In this document: one piece after another, positions 32,034 to 41,630 of the stretch
Numbering within the stretch: the stretch's first letter is position 1
Layout of the letters: each line of letters opens with the position of its first letter
Source of the DNA: an uncultured Gammaproteobacteria bacterium
GTDB taxonomy: Bacteria; Pseudomonadota; Gammaproteobacteria; Eutrophobiales; Eutrophobiaceae
Direction: 5' to 3'
DNA: 64,000 bases
Assembly (NCBI GenBank): GCA_951812995.1
Contig: CATOTD010000014.1
Coordinates: 1-64,000, forward strand
Notes under the pieces: generated by a model
The model's database searches: none
Told to the model about the DNA's origin: nothing
Seen by the model: only the letters and a program-made list of their open reading frames with translations
Program-made: the position numbers and the translations under genes

Positions 32034-33332
32034 GGAAGCCTCTAAAAACCGTACATTTTGTGGTACGGTCTGATTCACTTGATGTGGGAGGATTTTGTTT
32101 ATGCACGCACCTGGATTGTTTGATTTGACGGATCATTTGGCGCGGCTTTCGGCGATGGGATATCCGCTTGAAGCTCTGGACTGTCATGTGAATTTCGAAG
32201 CACTCCGTCCCGTTTTGGTGGCAGCACTTGGCTATGGGGAACGTCCCAAAGGTGGTCGTCCGCCCTATGATGCCGTTGTGATGTTCAAGGTGCTGGTGTT
32301 GGCCTCGATGCACAATCTGAGCGATGAGCGGATGGAGTTTCTCATTCGTGACCGTTTCAGTTGGCTACGGTTCCTGGGATTTCAAATCGGGGAGCCGACA
32401 CCTGATCAGAAGACGATCTGGCTTTTCAGAGAGAAGCTGACCTAGGCGGGTGTCTTCAAGGCCCTGTTTGCCGCGTTTGAAGCTCAGCTCTGCGCGCGGG
32501 GATACAAACCGACCGGCGGTCAGATTGTGGATGCCACGTTGGTCTTTGCCCCGCGCCAGCGGATGACGAAAGAAGAGAAAGCGCGCGCCAAGGCAGGTGA
32601 GGCCGCATCTGACATCTGGCCCGATGATCTGTCCAAGGCAGCGCAGAAAGACACCGATGCACGTTGGACGGTCAAGTATTCAAAGGCCAAGACGACCAAG
32701 GAGGGTGAGGAGGATACTGGCCTTGTCGATATTTCGGTTCCGCACTTTGGGTACAAGAACCACGTGTCCATTGACCGCAAATGGCGCTTCATCCGGGGTG
32801 AGACTGGCACGAATGCGGCTCGCTACGACGGGCATGAACTCTCCTCGGTTCTGGACGAGACAAACAGCTCGAAGGCGGTTTGGGCCGATACCGGGTACCG
32901 CTCGGCCAGGAATGAGGCTTGGCTGAAGGCGCAAGGGTACCGCTCACATATCCATCGCAAGAAGCCACGCGGCAAACCCATGGCCAGGCATATTCGTCGG
33001 GGCAACGCGACACGCTCCGCCATCCGCGCCTGTGTTCGGCTACGAGAAAGGGCCCATGGCTCTGACCATCCGCTCAATCGGCCAAACCCGTGCGAAGGCC
33101 CGCATGACCATGGCCAACCTGGGCTACAACTTCCGCCGTCTGATTTTCCACGAGCGACGACAGGCCACAGCCTGACTCCGCCCAAATTCCGGAAATACCC
33201 GCCCTGGCAGACCCAAACAGCGCAACACAGCCTCAAATACCACCGACCTTGACCTTCACACCCACTATGCGGGTGACAACGACTGGTGCTCGCGTCAAAA
33301 CCCATCCAGAATCAGCGTTGTTCGAGGTCTCC
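32034..33332 (+). mobile_element. IS5-family element (type 1), copy 4, 1299 bp
   Basis: Full length. The transposase starts at 32098 (MHAPGLFDLTDHLARLSAMG), with the amber TAG at 32443-32445 after EKLT, then the open frame VDATLVFAPRQRM from 32527. The C-terminal frame lesion is again present (RRGNATRSAIRACVRLRE instead of a VEHVFGYEKG-type end). Some residues differ from copies 1 and 3 (YPLEALDCHVNFEALRP), so the lesions predate this divergence. It is inserted into the end of a type 2 IS5 element. Confidence 0.92.
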
Positions 33333-33595
33333 AATAGGGTACTCAAGGCAATGGGTATCGGCCACCTGTTTACTCGGCCTTACACACCCAGAACCAACGG
33401 CAAGGCCGAGCGATGCATACAAACAATGCTCAGAGAGTAGGCCTATGCGATGCGTTATCAAACTTCTCATCTTAGGGCCAAAGCACTACTACCGTGGATT
33501 CATGACTACAACTGGCATCGACCTCACGGTAGTATAGAAAATCAACCACCCATCTCTCGGATAGCCATTTCCATGAACAACCTATTTAGGTTCCA
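33333..33595 (+). mobile_element. IS481-family element, copy 2, 3' end only
   Basis: Encodes the C-terminal end of the IS481 transposase (MGIGHLFTRPYTPRTNGKAE, then a stop and frame change, ending in NQPPISRIAISMNNL-like sequence). It ends at the terminal repeat ...AGGTTCCA at 33595. The 5' portion is missing at the edge of the IS5 element. Orientation is opposite to copy 1. Confidence 0.82.
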
Positions 33596-33914
33596 CGACC
33601 AGCGGTCGTCTGAGAGGTGAGTTGACCATCAGGGCCTTGCAGATGGCGATTACATTACTCTCAGGACACCATCAAAGGGGAGTATTCATCATACGGACAG
33701 GGGTAGTCAGTACTGTGCGTATAATTATCAGCGGATATTGTGTGAGCATGGCTTGCAGATGTCTATGAGTAGCAAAGGGGATTGTTATGATAATGTTGTT
33801 GTTGAGTCTTTCTTCAAGACGATGCAGGCCGAGCTTATATGGCGGCAGGACTGGAAAACCCGTCGGCAAGCCGAGACGTGGATATGCCAGTACATCAATG
33901 GTTTTACAACTTAA
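33596..33914 (+). mobile_element. IS3-family element, orfB C-terminal half
   Basis: Continues the integrase domain that ends at 30832: TSGRLRGELTIRALQMAITL, then after a one-base frame change HHTDRGSQYCAYNYQRILCE, SSKGDCYDNVVVESFFKTMQ and KTRRQAETWICQYINGF. It includes the second Asp and the catalytic Glu of the DDE triad. The match of the two halves across an inverted segment indicates rearrangement. Confidence 0.85.
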
Positions 33915-33945
33915 CATCGAATGCATTTGGCACTGGGTTGTAAAA

Positions 33946-33976
33946 GCCCCGTTGCCTTCGAAAGAAGGGCGGGGTT
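33946..33976. terminator. Stem-loop between the IS3 remnant and lgt
   Basis: Two stacked stems (CCCCG with CGGGG, and CCTTC with GAAGG closing a GAAA loop). No U-run follows, so it is either a weak terminator or part of the IS3 end. Confidence 0.35.
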
Positions 33977-34154
33977 AAAGTGAGAGTTCCATGCGGCACA
34001 AAACCGTGACAGATCTAGATCGCCCCCACCCCATAGCGGAAGATTGAGCCATTGTAGGGATAATCTTCACATGCGATGTTTTGCGCAAAGGTCTCGGCTT
34101 TAAGTTAATTGTGTTTTCGCAATGGATCGAATATCTGTATTATTTCCAATTACT

Positions 34155-34934
34155 ATGATGACCTATCCCAATATTGATCCGGTTGCGCTGGATCTTGGAT
34201 TCTTAAAAGTGCATTGGTACGGCATCAGCTATGTGGTGGGTATTGCCGGTGCCTGGTGCTTATTACAGTGGCGGGCTTACCAGGCGCGGTGGGGATATAG
34301 TGCGGAACAGGTGTCTGATCTTGTTTTTTATGCCCTGCTCGGCATCATCATCGGCGGTAGACTCGGATGGGTTATGTTCTACAACCTGCCCTATTATCTC
34401 CAGCATCCTCTGGCAGTTTTTTATCTGCAACAAGGCGGGATGTCGTTTCATGGTGGGTTAATAGGGGTTATTACGGGTGTCTGGTTTTTTGCCCGCAAGA
34501 TTAACCAGCCGTATTTTGCAGTGACAGATTTTATAGCCCCAGTGGTGCCGATTGGACTAGGCATGGGTCGGCTGGGCAATTTTATCAATGGCGAGCTTTG
34601 GGGAAGCCCCAGCACCTTACCTTGGGCGATGATTTTTCCAACGGCTGACGCAACCCCAAGACATCCCTCACAACTCTATGAGGCCCTTCTGGAAGGTCTA
34701 GTTTTGTTTATTATACTCTGGGTATTTTCAGCTAAACAGCGGCCGGTTCGGGCCCTATCGGGTTTATTTCTATTGGGCTATGGTGTGTTTAGATTTGCCG
34801 TGGAATTTGTACGCATACCCGATGCGCATATTGGCTATCTGGCATTTGACTGGCTGACTATGGGGCAAATATTATCCATGCCCATGATCATCGGCGGCGG
34901 CGTTTTACTGGTCATGGCCTACCGCATTAAATAA
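34155..34934 (+). CDS. lgt: Prolipoprotein diacylglyceryl transferase
   Basis: Lgt transfers diacylglycerol from phosphatidylglycerol to the lipobox cysteine of prolipoproteins in the inner membrane. It has about seven transmembrane segments and the family blocks MSFHGGLIG, GRLGNFINGELWG (Lgt signature), HPSQLYEALLEG and RFAVEFVRIPD. I prefer the ATG at 34155 or 34158 (MMTYPNIDPVALDLGF), which matches other Lgt starts; the frame is open 11 codons further up. The product is about 259 residues. It is first in an lgt-thyA-folA run. Lgt is needed for lipoproteins such as the Slam client at 15.6 kb. Confidence 0.96.
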   Translation: MMTYPNIDPVALDLGFLKVHWYGISYVVGIAGAWCLLQWRAYQARWGYSAEQVSDLVFYALLGIIIGGRLGWVMFYNLPYYLQHPLAVFYLQQGGMSFHGGLIGVITGVWFFARKINQPYFAVTDFIAPVVPIGLGMGRLGNFINGELWGSPSTLPWAMIFPTADATPRHPSQLYEALLEGLVLFIILWVFSAKQRPVRALSGLFLLGYGVFRFAVEFVRIPDAHIGYLAFDWLTMGQILSMPMIIGGGVLLVMAYRIK

Positions 34935-34953
34935 AAATTGAGGACAAAACAAG

Positions 34954-35745
34954 ATGCAACAGTATCTGGACTTATTAAGATATGTTAAGACGCAAGGTGT
35001 ACGAAAACAGGATCGTACCGGCACTGGCACGCTAAGTATTTTTGGCTATCAAATGCGGTTTGATCTCAACGCTGGATTCCCATTAGTCACAACAAAAAAA
35101 TGCCATATAAAATCAATTATTCATGAACTACTGTGGTTTTTACAAGGCGATACCAATATCAAATATCTGCATGATAATGATGTCAAAATTTGGGATGAAT
35201 GGGCCAATGCAGAAGGCGATTTAGGGCCGGTATATGGCGCGCAATGGCGGTCATGGCAAGCCGGTACACAAAGTATTGATCAGATAAGTCGGCTCATTGA
35301 GCAGATAAAAACCAATCCTGATTCCAGACGTTTGCTGGTGAGTGCCTGGAATGTCGGCGCGCTGGATAAAATGGCGTTGGCACCTTGCCATGCCTTGTTT
35401 CAATGCTATGTGGCCAATGGCACTTTGTCGTGTCAGCTTTATCAACGTAGTGCTGATATTTTCCTCGGCGTGCCCTTTAATATCGCATCGTATGCCTTGC
35501 TGTTGATGATGGTAGCGCAAGTTACCAACTTAAAGGTGGGGGAGTTTGTGCATACTTTTGGTGACGCACATCTTTACCTAAACCACGAAAAACAGGCGGA
35601 TGAACAATTATCGCGCACACCCTTTGCACTGCCTGAAATGAAATTAAATACTGACGTGCGTGATATTTTTTCATTTAAGTATGATGATTTTGAGTTAATC
35701 AATTATGCAGCACATCCCGCCATTTCAGCACCAATCGCTGTTTGA
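34954..35745 (+). CDS. thyA: Thymidylate synthase
   Basis: A 263-residue ThyA, which converts dUMP to dTMP with methylene-tetrahydrofolate. The active-site cysteine is in [12 protein letters not shown]. Other landmarks are [18 protein letters not shown], the dUMP-binding RRLLVSAWN and [20 protein letters not shown], and the C-terminal APIAV. The start is preceded by GAGGAC. It follows lgt by 19 bp and is followed by folA 23 bp later, coupling dTMP synthesis with regeneration of tetrahydrofolate. Confidence 0.98.
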   Translation: MQQYLDLLRYVKTQGVRKQDRTGTGTLSIFGYQMRFDLNAGFPLVTTKKCHIKSIIHELLWFLQGDTNIKYLHDNDVKIWDEWANAEGDLGPVYGAQWRSWQAGTQSIDQISRLIEQIKTNPDSRRLLVSAWNVGALDKMALAPCHALFQCYVANGTLSCQLYQRSADIFLGVPFNIASYALLLMMVAQVTNLKVGEFVHTFGDAHLYLNHEKQADEQLSRTPFALPEMKLNTDVRDIFSFKYDDFELINYAAHPAISAPIAV

Positions 35746-35768
35746 ACCCGGGCCTGGTTTTTAGTCGG

Positions 35769-36257
35769 ATGCAACTATCGATCATAGTCGCTATGGATCG
35801 TAATCACGTCATAGGCAATAACACGACCTTACCCTGGCGTATCGCGGCCGATCTAAAAAACTTTAAAAAAATAACAATGGGTAAACCGGTTGTTATGGGT
35901 CGAAAAACGTATGAATCTATCGGCCGACCCTTGCCCGGCCGGGAGAATATCATCATAACGCATGATCAATATTATGCCGCCGTAGGCTGTACGGTTTTAC
36001 ACAGCATTGAAGCTATTGGCAAGCATTGTAAGGCGGCAACAGAAGTCATGATTGCCGGGGGTGCCGAGATATATCGCGCGACACTGGGGCAAGCGTCGCG
36101 TTTATATCTCACCGAAGTACAGGCGGCAGTACCAGGCGATACTTTTTTCCCGCAGTTTGATCGCCATGACTGGCAAGAGTCGGCAAGAGCAGCATTCAAG
36201 GCCGATGCGGAAAATGAGTTTGATTATAGTTTTGTTATTCTGGAGAGGCGCTTGTAA
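35769..36257 (+). CDS. folA: Dihydrofolate reductase
   Basis: Start chosen at ATG 35769 (MQLSIIVAMDRNHVIGNNTT), the normal DHFR N-terminus; a TTG overlapping the thyA stop is in frame but unlikely. The 162-residue product has LPWRIAADLKNFKK with the substrate-binding acidic residue, GKPVVMGRKTYESIGRPLPG (cofactor binding) and VMIAGGAEIYR. It reduces dihydrofolate made by ThyA. The stop codon is immediately followed by a 330-bp field of decamer repeats. Confidence 0.97.
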   Translation: MQLSIIVAMDRNHVIGNNTTLPWRIAADLKNFKKITMGKPVVMGRKTYESIGRPLPGRENIIITHDQYYAAVGCTVLHSIEAIGKHCKAATEVMIAGGAEIYRATLGQASRLYLTEVQAAVPGDTFFPQFDRHDWQESARAAFKADAENEFDYSFVILERRL

Positions 36258-36595
36258 AAAGTGGTCGGGCGTGGGTCGAGATGGATCAAGCTGGGCTGGG
36301 CCAAGCTGGGCTGGGTTGAGTCGGGTCAAGCGTGGGTCAAGACGGGTTGAACTGAGTCAAGCTGGGTCGAGATGGATCAAGCTGGGTTGAACTGAGTCAA
36401 GCTGAGTCAAGCTGGGTCAAGCTGGGTCGGGCTAGGTTGATCTGAGTCGAGCTGGGCCGGGCTGGGTTGAGCTGAGTCGAGCGTGGTCGGGCGCGGGTCA
36501 AGCCAGGTTGAGATGGGTCAAGATGGATCAAGCTGAGTCAAGCTGGACCCGGCTGGGTTGAGCCGTGTCTGGCTGGACCCGTGGTGCTTGTTGTG
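36258..36595. repeat. 10-bp degenerate tandem repeat array (about 33 units)
   Basis: An array of imperfect decamers with consensus close to TGGGTCAAGC (variants TGAGTCAAGC, TGGGTTGAAC, TGGATCAAGC, TGGGCCGGGC). It fills the space between the convergent folA and apaH genes. Its last 65 bases or so lie inside the apaH reading frame and encode that protein's final residues. It is not a CRISPR: there are no spacers and no fixed repeat. Confidence 0.85.
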
Positions 36596-37409
36596 ACGGA
36601 ACCTGGAAGTATTGTCCATCTTCCAGTCGCATGGCGGTTAATGCGCCGCCCCATAAACAACCCGTGTCTAACGGGAAGACGTTATATTGTTCAGTATTAT
36701 TGTGACTCCCGGCGGCCAGCGTAGACCAGTGCCCAAAGATAACTTTATTTTGCCTTGTTTTCCGCGCCGGTAATGAATACCAGGGGATTAGGTTTTTATT
36801 TTGTGTGCTGGGGGCTTTTTTTTCTTTTAAGTTCAATCTGCCATCCGCCTCACAATAACGCATCCGCGTAAAACAATTTATGATGAAACGATGCCGATCA
36901 TAGCCTGTGATTGCGTCATGCCACTGATCAGGGCTATCCCCGAACATAGACGGCAAGAATTGCTTAAATTGATCACCGCGTAATAGCGACTCTGTTTCCT
37001 GCGCTAATTCTAGGGCCTCTGTTAATGACCATTGCGGATGTATGCCAGCGTGTACCATCGTAAAGTTCAGGTCTGCATCATGCACAAGCAAGGGACGTGA
37101 TCTTATCCACTCAAGCAGTTCAGAGGCCGCATCAGCATTGAGGATTTCATCCAGGGTATCTTTTTTGTGCGGCTTATAGATACGGTTGGCGACAGCCAGT
37201 AGATACAGATCATGGTTGCCAGATACAACGCTTGCAGCATCACCCAGCGATTTCACGAATTGTAGGCAAGCCAGCGATGCCGGCCCGCGATTGATCAAAT
37301 CACCCACAAACCAGAGACGGTCTTTAGCGGCATCAAAATTAATGCGATTGAGCAAGTCTTGCAATTCTGTATAACAGCCTTGCAGATCACCTATCGCATA
37401 GGTGCTCAT
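36528..37409 (-). CDS. apaH: Bis(5'-nucleosyl)-tetraphosphatase, symmetrical (ApaH)
   Basis: Hydrolyses Ap4A to two ADP. The metallophosphatase motifs are GDLQGCYTE, FVGDLINRGP, SGNHD and MVHAGIHP, with the family block VIFGHWSTLAAG. At 293 residues it is somewhat longer than E. coli ApaH. The extra tail (about residue 274 on, QAPRVQPDTAQPSRVQ) is encoded by the invading decamer repeats, so the original stop has been replaced. It lies directly downstream of apaG, a usual pairing. Confidence 0.96.
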   Translation of the reverse strand: MSTYAIGDLQGCYTELQDLLNRINFDAAKDRLWFVGDLINRGPASLACLQFVKSLGDAASVVSGNHDLYLLAVANRIYKPHKKDTLDEILNADAASELLEWIRSRPLLVHDADLNFTMVHAGIHPQWSLTEALELAQETESLLRGDQFKQFLPSMFGDSPDQWHDAITGYDRHRFIINCFTRMRYCEADGRLNLKEKKAPSTQNKNLIPWYSLPARKTRQNKVIFGHWSTLAAGSHNNTEQYNVFPLDTGCLWGGALTAMRLEDGQYFQVPSQQAPRVQPDTAQPSRVQLDSA

Positions 37410-37411
37410 TA

Positions 37412-37792
37412 TTAATGCAGGGTGTTTGGTGTGGAGAGATTAAACACCGGTATTTGCACATTGAAGTCCATACCATCATCTGCGACCATTGCATACGTGC
37501 CTTGCATACAACCCACCGGGGTTGCCAAGACGGCGGCACTGGTATAGCGGAATGATTCGCCTGGCATGAGGTGTGGCTGTTCACCGATAACCCCCTCACC
37601 CTGGACTTCCTGGGTTTGACAATTAGCATCTGTAATCAGCCAATGGCGGCGTAGCAAGGTGGCGGCGGCGTGGCCGGTGTTGGTGATGGTGATGGTATAG
37701 GCAAAGACGTAACGACCGCCTTCCGGAGAAGATTGGTTGGCCACATATTCAGTCTCCGTGATAATCTTTATGTCGTATTGTTTCTTGCCCAT
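37412..37792 (-). CDS. apaG: ApaG protein
   Basis: A 126-residue beta-sandwich protein (DUF525) with GRYVFAYTITITNTG, RHWLITDAN, GEGVIGEQPHLMPGESFRYT and CMQGTYAMV. ApaG is co-conserved with apaH; its role is not settled. Its stop lies two bases before the apaH start codon, so the two are co-transcribed. Confidence 0.97.
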   Translation of the reverse strand: MGKKQYDIKIITETEYVANQSSPEGGRYVFAYTITITNTGHAAATLLRRHWLITDANCQTQEVQGEGVIGEQPHLMPGESFRYTSAAVLATPVGCMQGTYAMVADDGMDFNVQIPVFNLSTPNTLH

Positions 37793-37842
37793 AGTGCTAT
37801 TTCAGCTTAATCAAGCGTTGGGTTCAAGTAGTTTGGTATTGC

Positions 37843-39363
37843 TCATACGATTGCTTGTGACGAACGGGTCTTCTGCCGGTAGCTGATAGCTTCACTGAGG
37901 TGTTGTGTCTGGATGTTATCACTTTGCGACATGTCCGCGATCGTTCTTGCGACCTTCATAATCCGATGTATTGCGCGACCGGAAAGCCCCAGTTTTTTTG
38001 TCGCCGTCTGGAGCAGTGCCTTATCAGCGCCAGACAAGGTACAGTAGCGTTCTATGTCATTGGTAGTCAGGGTTGAATTGGACGTGCCATGACGATTTTG
38101 TTGTATGTTAAATGTAGCCGTGACACGTTGTCTGACAGTGGTGCTAGATTCAGATGAGGCCTCTCTTGTTTGGTTGATGATCAGCTCTGGCAAGCTGTGT
38201 ACTTCAATAATCATATCGAGTCTATCTAGGAGCGGCCCGGAAATTTTATATTGATAACGGTTAATCTGCTCTTCAGTACAGCGGCAACGACTGCTCGTAT
38301 CACCTAGATAGCCGCAAGGGCAAGGGTTCATGGCGGCAATAAGCTGAAAGTTTGCCGGGTATTCGACTTGGTTGGCCGCCCGTGATATGACGATACGGCC
38401 TGATTCTAGCGGCTCGCGTAACACTTCTAAGACATGGCGATTAAACTCAGGCAGCTCGTCGAGAAACAAGACACCATTGTGCGCCAGCGATATTTCGCCT
38501 GGTTTTGGATGACTGCCACCCCCCACCAATGCGACAGATGAGGCGGAGTGGTGCGGTGCGCGAAAAATGCGTTGCCGCCATGATGCAGGATCGAATCCCC
38601 GGTTACTGATTGATGCGATCGCCGCACTTTCCAGTGCTTGTACCTCGGTCATCGGTGGCATGATGCCAGGTAGACGCTCTGCCAGCATGGTCTTGCCGGA
38701 ACCAGGCGGGCCGATCATCAGTAAATTGTGCCCCCCTGCCGCTGCAATCTCCAAGACACGTTTGGCCTGCTCGTGTCCGTAGACCTCATTGAGATCAAGG
38801 TCGTATGCGATAGCTGTGTTGAATTGTTTGCGCTGATGTTCTGGCAATGCCTGGGTGCCGACTATATGTGCGCACACATCCAATAATTGTGTCGCTGGTT
38901 TGCAAACGGTACCGTCAACCAGCGCGGCTTCATCGGCGTTGTCCATAGGCAGGATCAGATCGCGTTCAGAATGTTTAACGGCCAGCGCGACGGGTAATGC
39001 GCCGGTTATCGATCTTAATTCACCCGTTAAAGACAACTCGCCAATGGCTTCATGATCTTTAATACCACTGTTGGGGATTTGTCCCGATGCGATTAAAATT
39101 CCAAGCGCGATAGGGAGGTCAAAACGCCCGCCTTCTTTTGGTAGATCGGCCGGTGCCAGATTGACAGTAATTCTGCTGAGTGGAAAATCAAATTGATTGT
39201 TGAGGATGGCACTGCGGACACGTTCCTTGCTTTCTTTCACTGTGGTCTCTGGCAAGCCAACAATAGTAAAGCCGGGCAAGCCGCGTGAAAGATGGACTTC
39301 AATGGTGACTAGAGGCGCATTGATGCCATCTTGTGCGCGTGAGTAAATGATTGCCACACTCAT
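37843..39363 (-). CDS. comM: Mg-chelatase-like AAA+ ATPase ComM/YifB
   Basis: A 506-residue protein of the YifB/ComM family. It has an N-terminal Lon-type domain (SRGLPGFTIVGLPETTVKES), Walker A GPPGSGKTMLAERLPG, Walker B VLFLDELPEFNRHVLE, a zinc-binding MNPCPCGYLGD...CRC segment and the C-terminal RAIHRIMKVARTIADM. ComM is a hexameric helicase that helps branch migration during natural transformation. It is in the same direction as apaG-apaH, separated by 50 bp. The frame is intact. Confidence 0.96.
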   Translation of the reverse strand: MSVAIIYSRAQDGINAPLVTIEVHLSRGLPGFTIVGLPETTVKESKERVRSAILNNQFDFPLSRITVNLAPADLPKEGGRFDLPIALGILIASGQIPNSGIKDHEAIGELSLTGELRSITGALPVALAVKHSERDLILPMDNADEAALVDGTVCKPATQLLDVCAHIVGTQALPEHQRKQFNTAIAYDLDLNEVYGHEQAKRVLEIAAAGGHNLLMIGPPGSGKTMLAERLPGIMPPMTEVQALESAAIASISNRGFDPASWRQRIFRAPHHSASSVALVGGGSHPKPGEISLAHNGVLFLDELPEFNRHVLEVLREPLESGRIVISRAANQVEYPANFQLIAAMNPCPCGYLGDTSSRCRCTEEQINRYQYKISGPLLDRLDMIIEVHSLPELIINQTREASSESSTTVRQRVTATFNIQQNRHGTSNSTLTTNDIERYCTLSGADKALLQTATKKLGLSGRAIHRIMKVARTIADMSQSDNIQTQHLSEAISYRQKTRSSQAIV

Positions 39364-39870
39364 GAGTGTTTCATTCCTGAAATCAATTAATTATCTCAAC
39401 TAATCTACCATAGTTTCAGTTTTAATAACGCTTTGAGTTAAACCCCTTTGAGTCGGGCCAGGTCGGGTCGGGTTGATCTGGGCTGAGCTGGGCTGGGCTA
39501 GGTTGGGTCGGAAGGTCTCAGTCTGCCAGCCGCGCTGCCGTCCCATAAACCGGCTACAAATAGAACGCTATTAAACCAAGCAGCATGCTTAATCTGCCGC
39601 ACAGGGACTGGACAGCATATTTACACACCCGATTTTTATCCTTAAGATGAAATGCTGTGCTGGCTAATGGCAATTGTAAACATGATAGACAGGCAAGGTA
39701 CTGGAAGTTGGCGTGGTAGCCTTAATTTAATCAGATAGGATCAAGGCTGGCATATTGTGTGTTGTCAGATATGCGTCGTTGGGAATTAAAAAATCGTGGG
39801 CGTTGCATCGTCGGTATTTTTATTATGGCCATCTGGTTTACGTTTTAATCTTCGCGCGTTTGATGAATTA
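39364..39870. other. Intergenic stretch with a decamer-repeat cluster
   Basis: About 500 bp between comM and tRNA-Ser. Bases 39446-39512 hold the third cluster of TGGGTCGGGC-type decamers. The rest shows no convincing gene; a 25-codon hydrophobic ORF near 39.77 kb is too short to call. The comM promoter is probably at the left edge. Confidence 0.5.
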
Positions 39871-39961
39871 GGAGAGGTGTCCGAGTGGTTTAAGGAGCAC
39901 GCCTGGAAAGCGTGTATACGCTAATCGCGTATCGAGGGTTCGAATCCCTCTCTCTCCGCCA
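39871..39961 (+). tRNA. tRNA-Ser(GGA)
   Basis: A class II tRNA of 91 bases including the encoded CCA. The acceptor GGAGAGG pairs with TCTCTCC (one G-T pair). The anticodon arm is CACGC-CTGGAAA-GCGTG (anticodon GGA). There is a long variable arm and a T-arm GAGGGTTCGAATCCCTC. All stems are intact. Confidence 0.95.
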
Positions 39962-40218
39962 TGTAGTTTGATCTCTTTGGAGCATCTTCGCAGAGGTATT
40001 CTAATACTTTGAGAGTGCGGCAACAGGCTGAACAAGACTGACGCGAGATCAGCGCAACTGTCCAAGTGTTGCAGATTCACCCTCAGAATTTGAAAATACC
40101 GGAGTAAAAAGAGCCTTAAATATTGTCGGCATTGCTCTCTTTTGGCGGCTTAAAATCAGTCCTGATGGCCAAGTGTAAATCGTTGATAGTGATCATTTTT
40201 ATGGGTAATGCAACTGGC

Positions 40219-41409
40219 CTATCCAATGCGTTTTCTTAATGTTTGAATGAAATGCGACAATGACAGAATGGTCGTATCATTGCTGGTGGGGAATTTATCT
40301 TCCCCGGTATACACAACAAATTTTTCTTGCGTATTCAAATCCTCACAGGCTATATGAAAACCTTTTTTGAGGGTCGGTGTGCGGCTGGCCTTGATTGCAA
40401 CAGCCCAATACGCATGCAAACCAAATTCAATGACTAAATCAATTTCAGCACCTGCAGACGTGCGATAGAAAAAAGCGTGAACACCTGTCGGCAAGGCGTT
40501 GATAATTGTTTCAATCACAAACCCTTCCCAGCTTTTCCCCAAGATAGGGTGCCCTAGTAGTGCGTCATAATTGGGTATTTGTAGCAACGCATGTACCATG
40601 CCGCTGTCTCTGACGTACGTGCGTGGTGACTTAACCAGTCGTTTTTTGACATTCCCGCACCAAGGCACCAGTCTTCGAACCAGTAGCAAATCAACCATCA
40701 AATCTAAATATCGACTAACAGTCACGCTCTCGACCCCCAATGAACTTGCCAGCTTTGAGGCATTCAGCAGTTCGCCTTGTGTATGGGCAAGCATGGTCCA
40801 AAAGCGCATCAGTGTGGCGGCCGGGATGCGCGGTCCGAGCTGGGGGATATCACGTTCCAAATAGGTGCGGATAAAATTATGACACCAAGCATGACCCGCT
40901 TTATCGTCTGAGGCAGCATAGCTGTCTGGGAATCCGCCGCGCATCCATAATTGCCGCAGTGCTTCTCCGTCAGGCTTTTCAATCTCAAAGGGATTAAGCC
41001 CTGTCAGCTCAACGTAGTGAATGCGACCGGCGAGGCTCTCGGAGCTTTGCTTAAGTAATTCATTGGAGGCAGAACCAAGCACCAGAAAGCGGCCATGCCT
41101 ATGTCCTTTACGTCGTCTGGCATCAATAATACCGCGCAATGACATAAACAGATCAGGATAACGCTGCACTTCATCAAATATCACTAATTTATCGGCATGA
41201 AGTGCTAAATAATGCGCAGGGTCTTGCAGCTTTTGAAAATCCTCTGGATTTTCAAGGTCCAGATAAATGGATGGTTGCCCCTTGGCAATCTCATGGGCAA
41301 TCTCATGGGCAAGGGTAGTCTTGCCAATCTGGCGCGGGCCAAGGATGGCAACAACCGGATTTTGGCCGAGACTGTGGATAATTTTTTGTGTAAGCTCTCT
41401 TTTATACAT
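40219..41409 (-). CDS. AAA_14/DUF4143 ATP-binding protein
   Basis: A 396-residue ATPase of the AAA_14 + DUF4143 family. Walker A is GPRQIGKTTLA (about 24-34) and Walker B is KLVIFDEVQRYPDL. Sensor-like LVLGSASNELLKQSSESLAG follows, and a C-terminal restriction-endonuclease-like DUF4143 domain with SAGAEIDLVIEFG. These are common mobile accessory genes of unsettled role. A 12-bp tandem duplication after Walker A gives AHEIAHEI. It lies just beyond tRNA-Ser, a usual position for acquired DNA. Confidence 0.85.
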   Translation of the reverse strand: MYKRELTQKIIHSLGQNPVVAILGPRQIGKTTLAHEIAHEIAKGQPSIYLDLENPEDFQKLQDPAHYLALHADKLVIFDEVQRYPDLFMSLRGIIDARRRKGHRHGRFLVLGSASNELLKQSSESLAGRIHYVELTGLNPFEIEKPDGEALRQLWMRGGFPDSYAASDDKAGHAWCHNFIRTYLERDIPQLGPRIPAATLMRFWTMLAHTQGELLNASKLASSLGVESVTVSRYLDLMVDLLLVRRLVPWCGNVKKRLVKSPRTYVRDSGMVHALLQIPNYDALLGHPILGKSWEGFVIETIINALPTGVHAFFYRTSAGAEIDLVIEFGLHAYWAVAIKASRTPTLKKGFHIACEDLNTQEKFVVYTGEDKFPTSNDTTILSLSHFIQTLRKRIG

Positions 41410-41630
41410 CCTTGCAATATTGACATTAAATGTTTAAATTACAAGATAAATATCTGGCGTGTTGCCATTTCCAGTGAAGGAAAACGGGGAATTTGAACTT
41501 ACAGTATGTTTGACATCAATTCCCTATACCGTTTTGATGCAAGACGTTCAGAATTGACAGCACCGTTGTCGCATAAACTATGTTTTTCCTTATTTTCAGG
41601 AATTTTTCATAACAATTCAATGGCAGGTGT

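Noticed and set aside
35742..35768. TTG start for folA overlapping the thyA stop
   Set aside because: The ATG nine codons downstream matches the conserved DHFR N-terminus.
36258..36595. CRISPR-like array
   Set aside because: There are no constant repeats separated by unique spacers; the units are 10 bp, contiguous and degenerate, and no cas genes are nearby.
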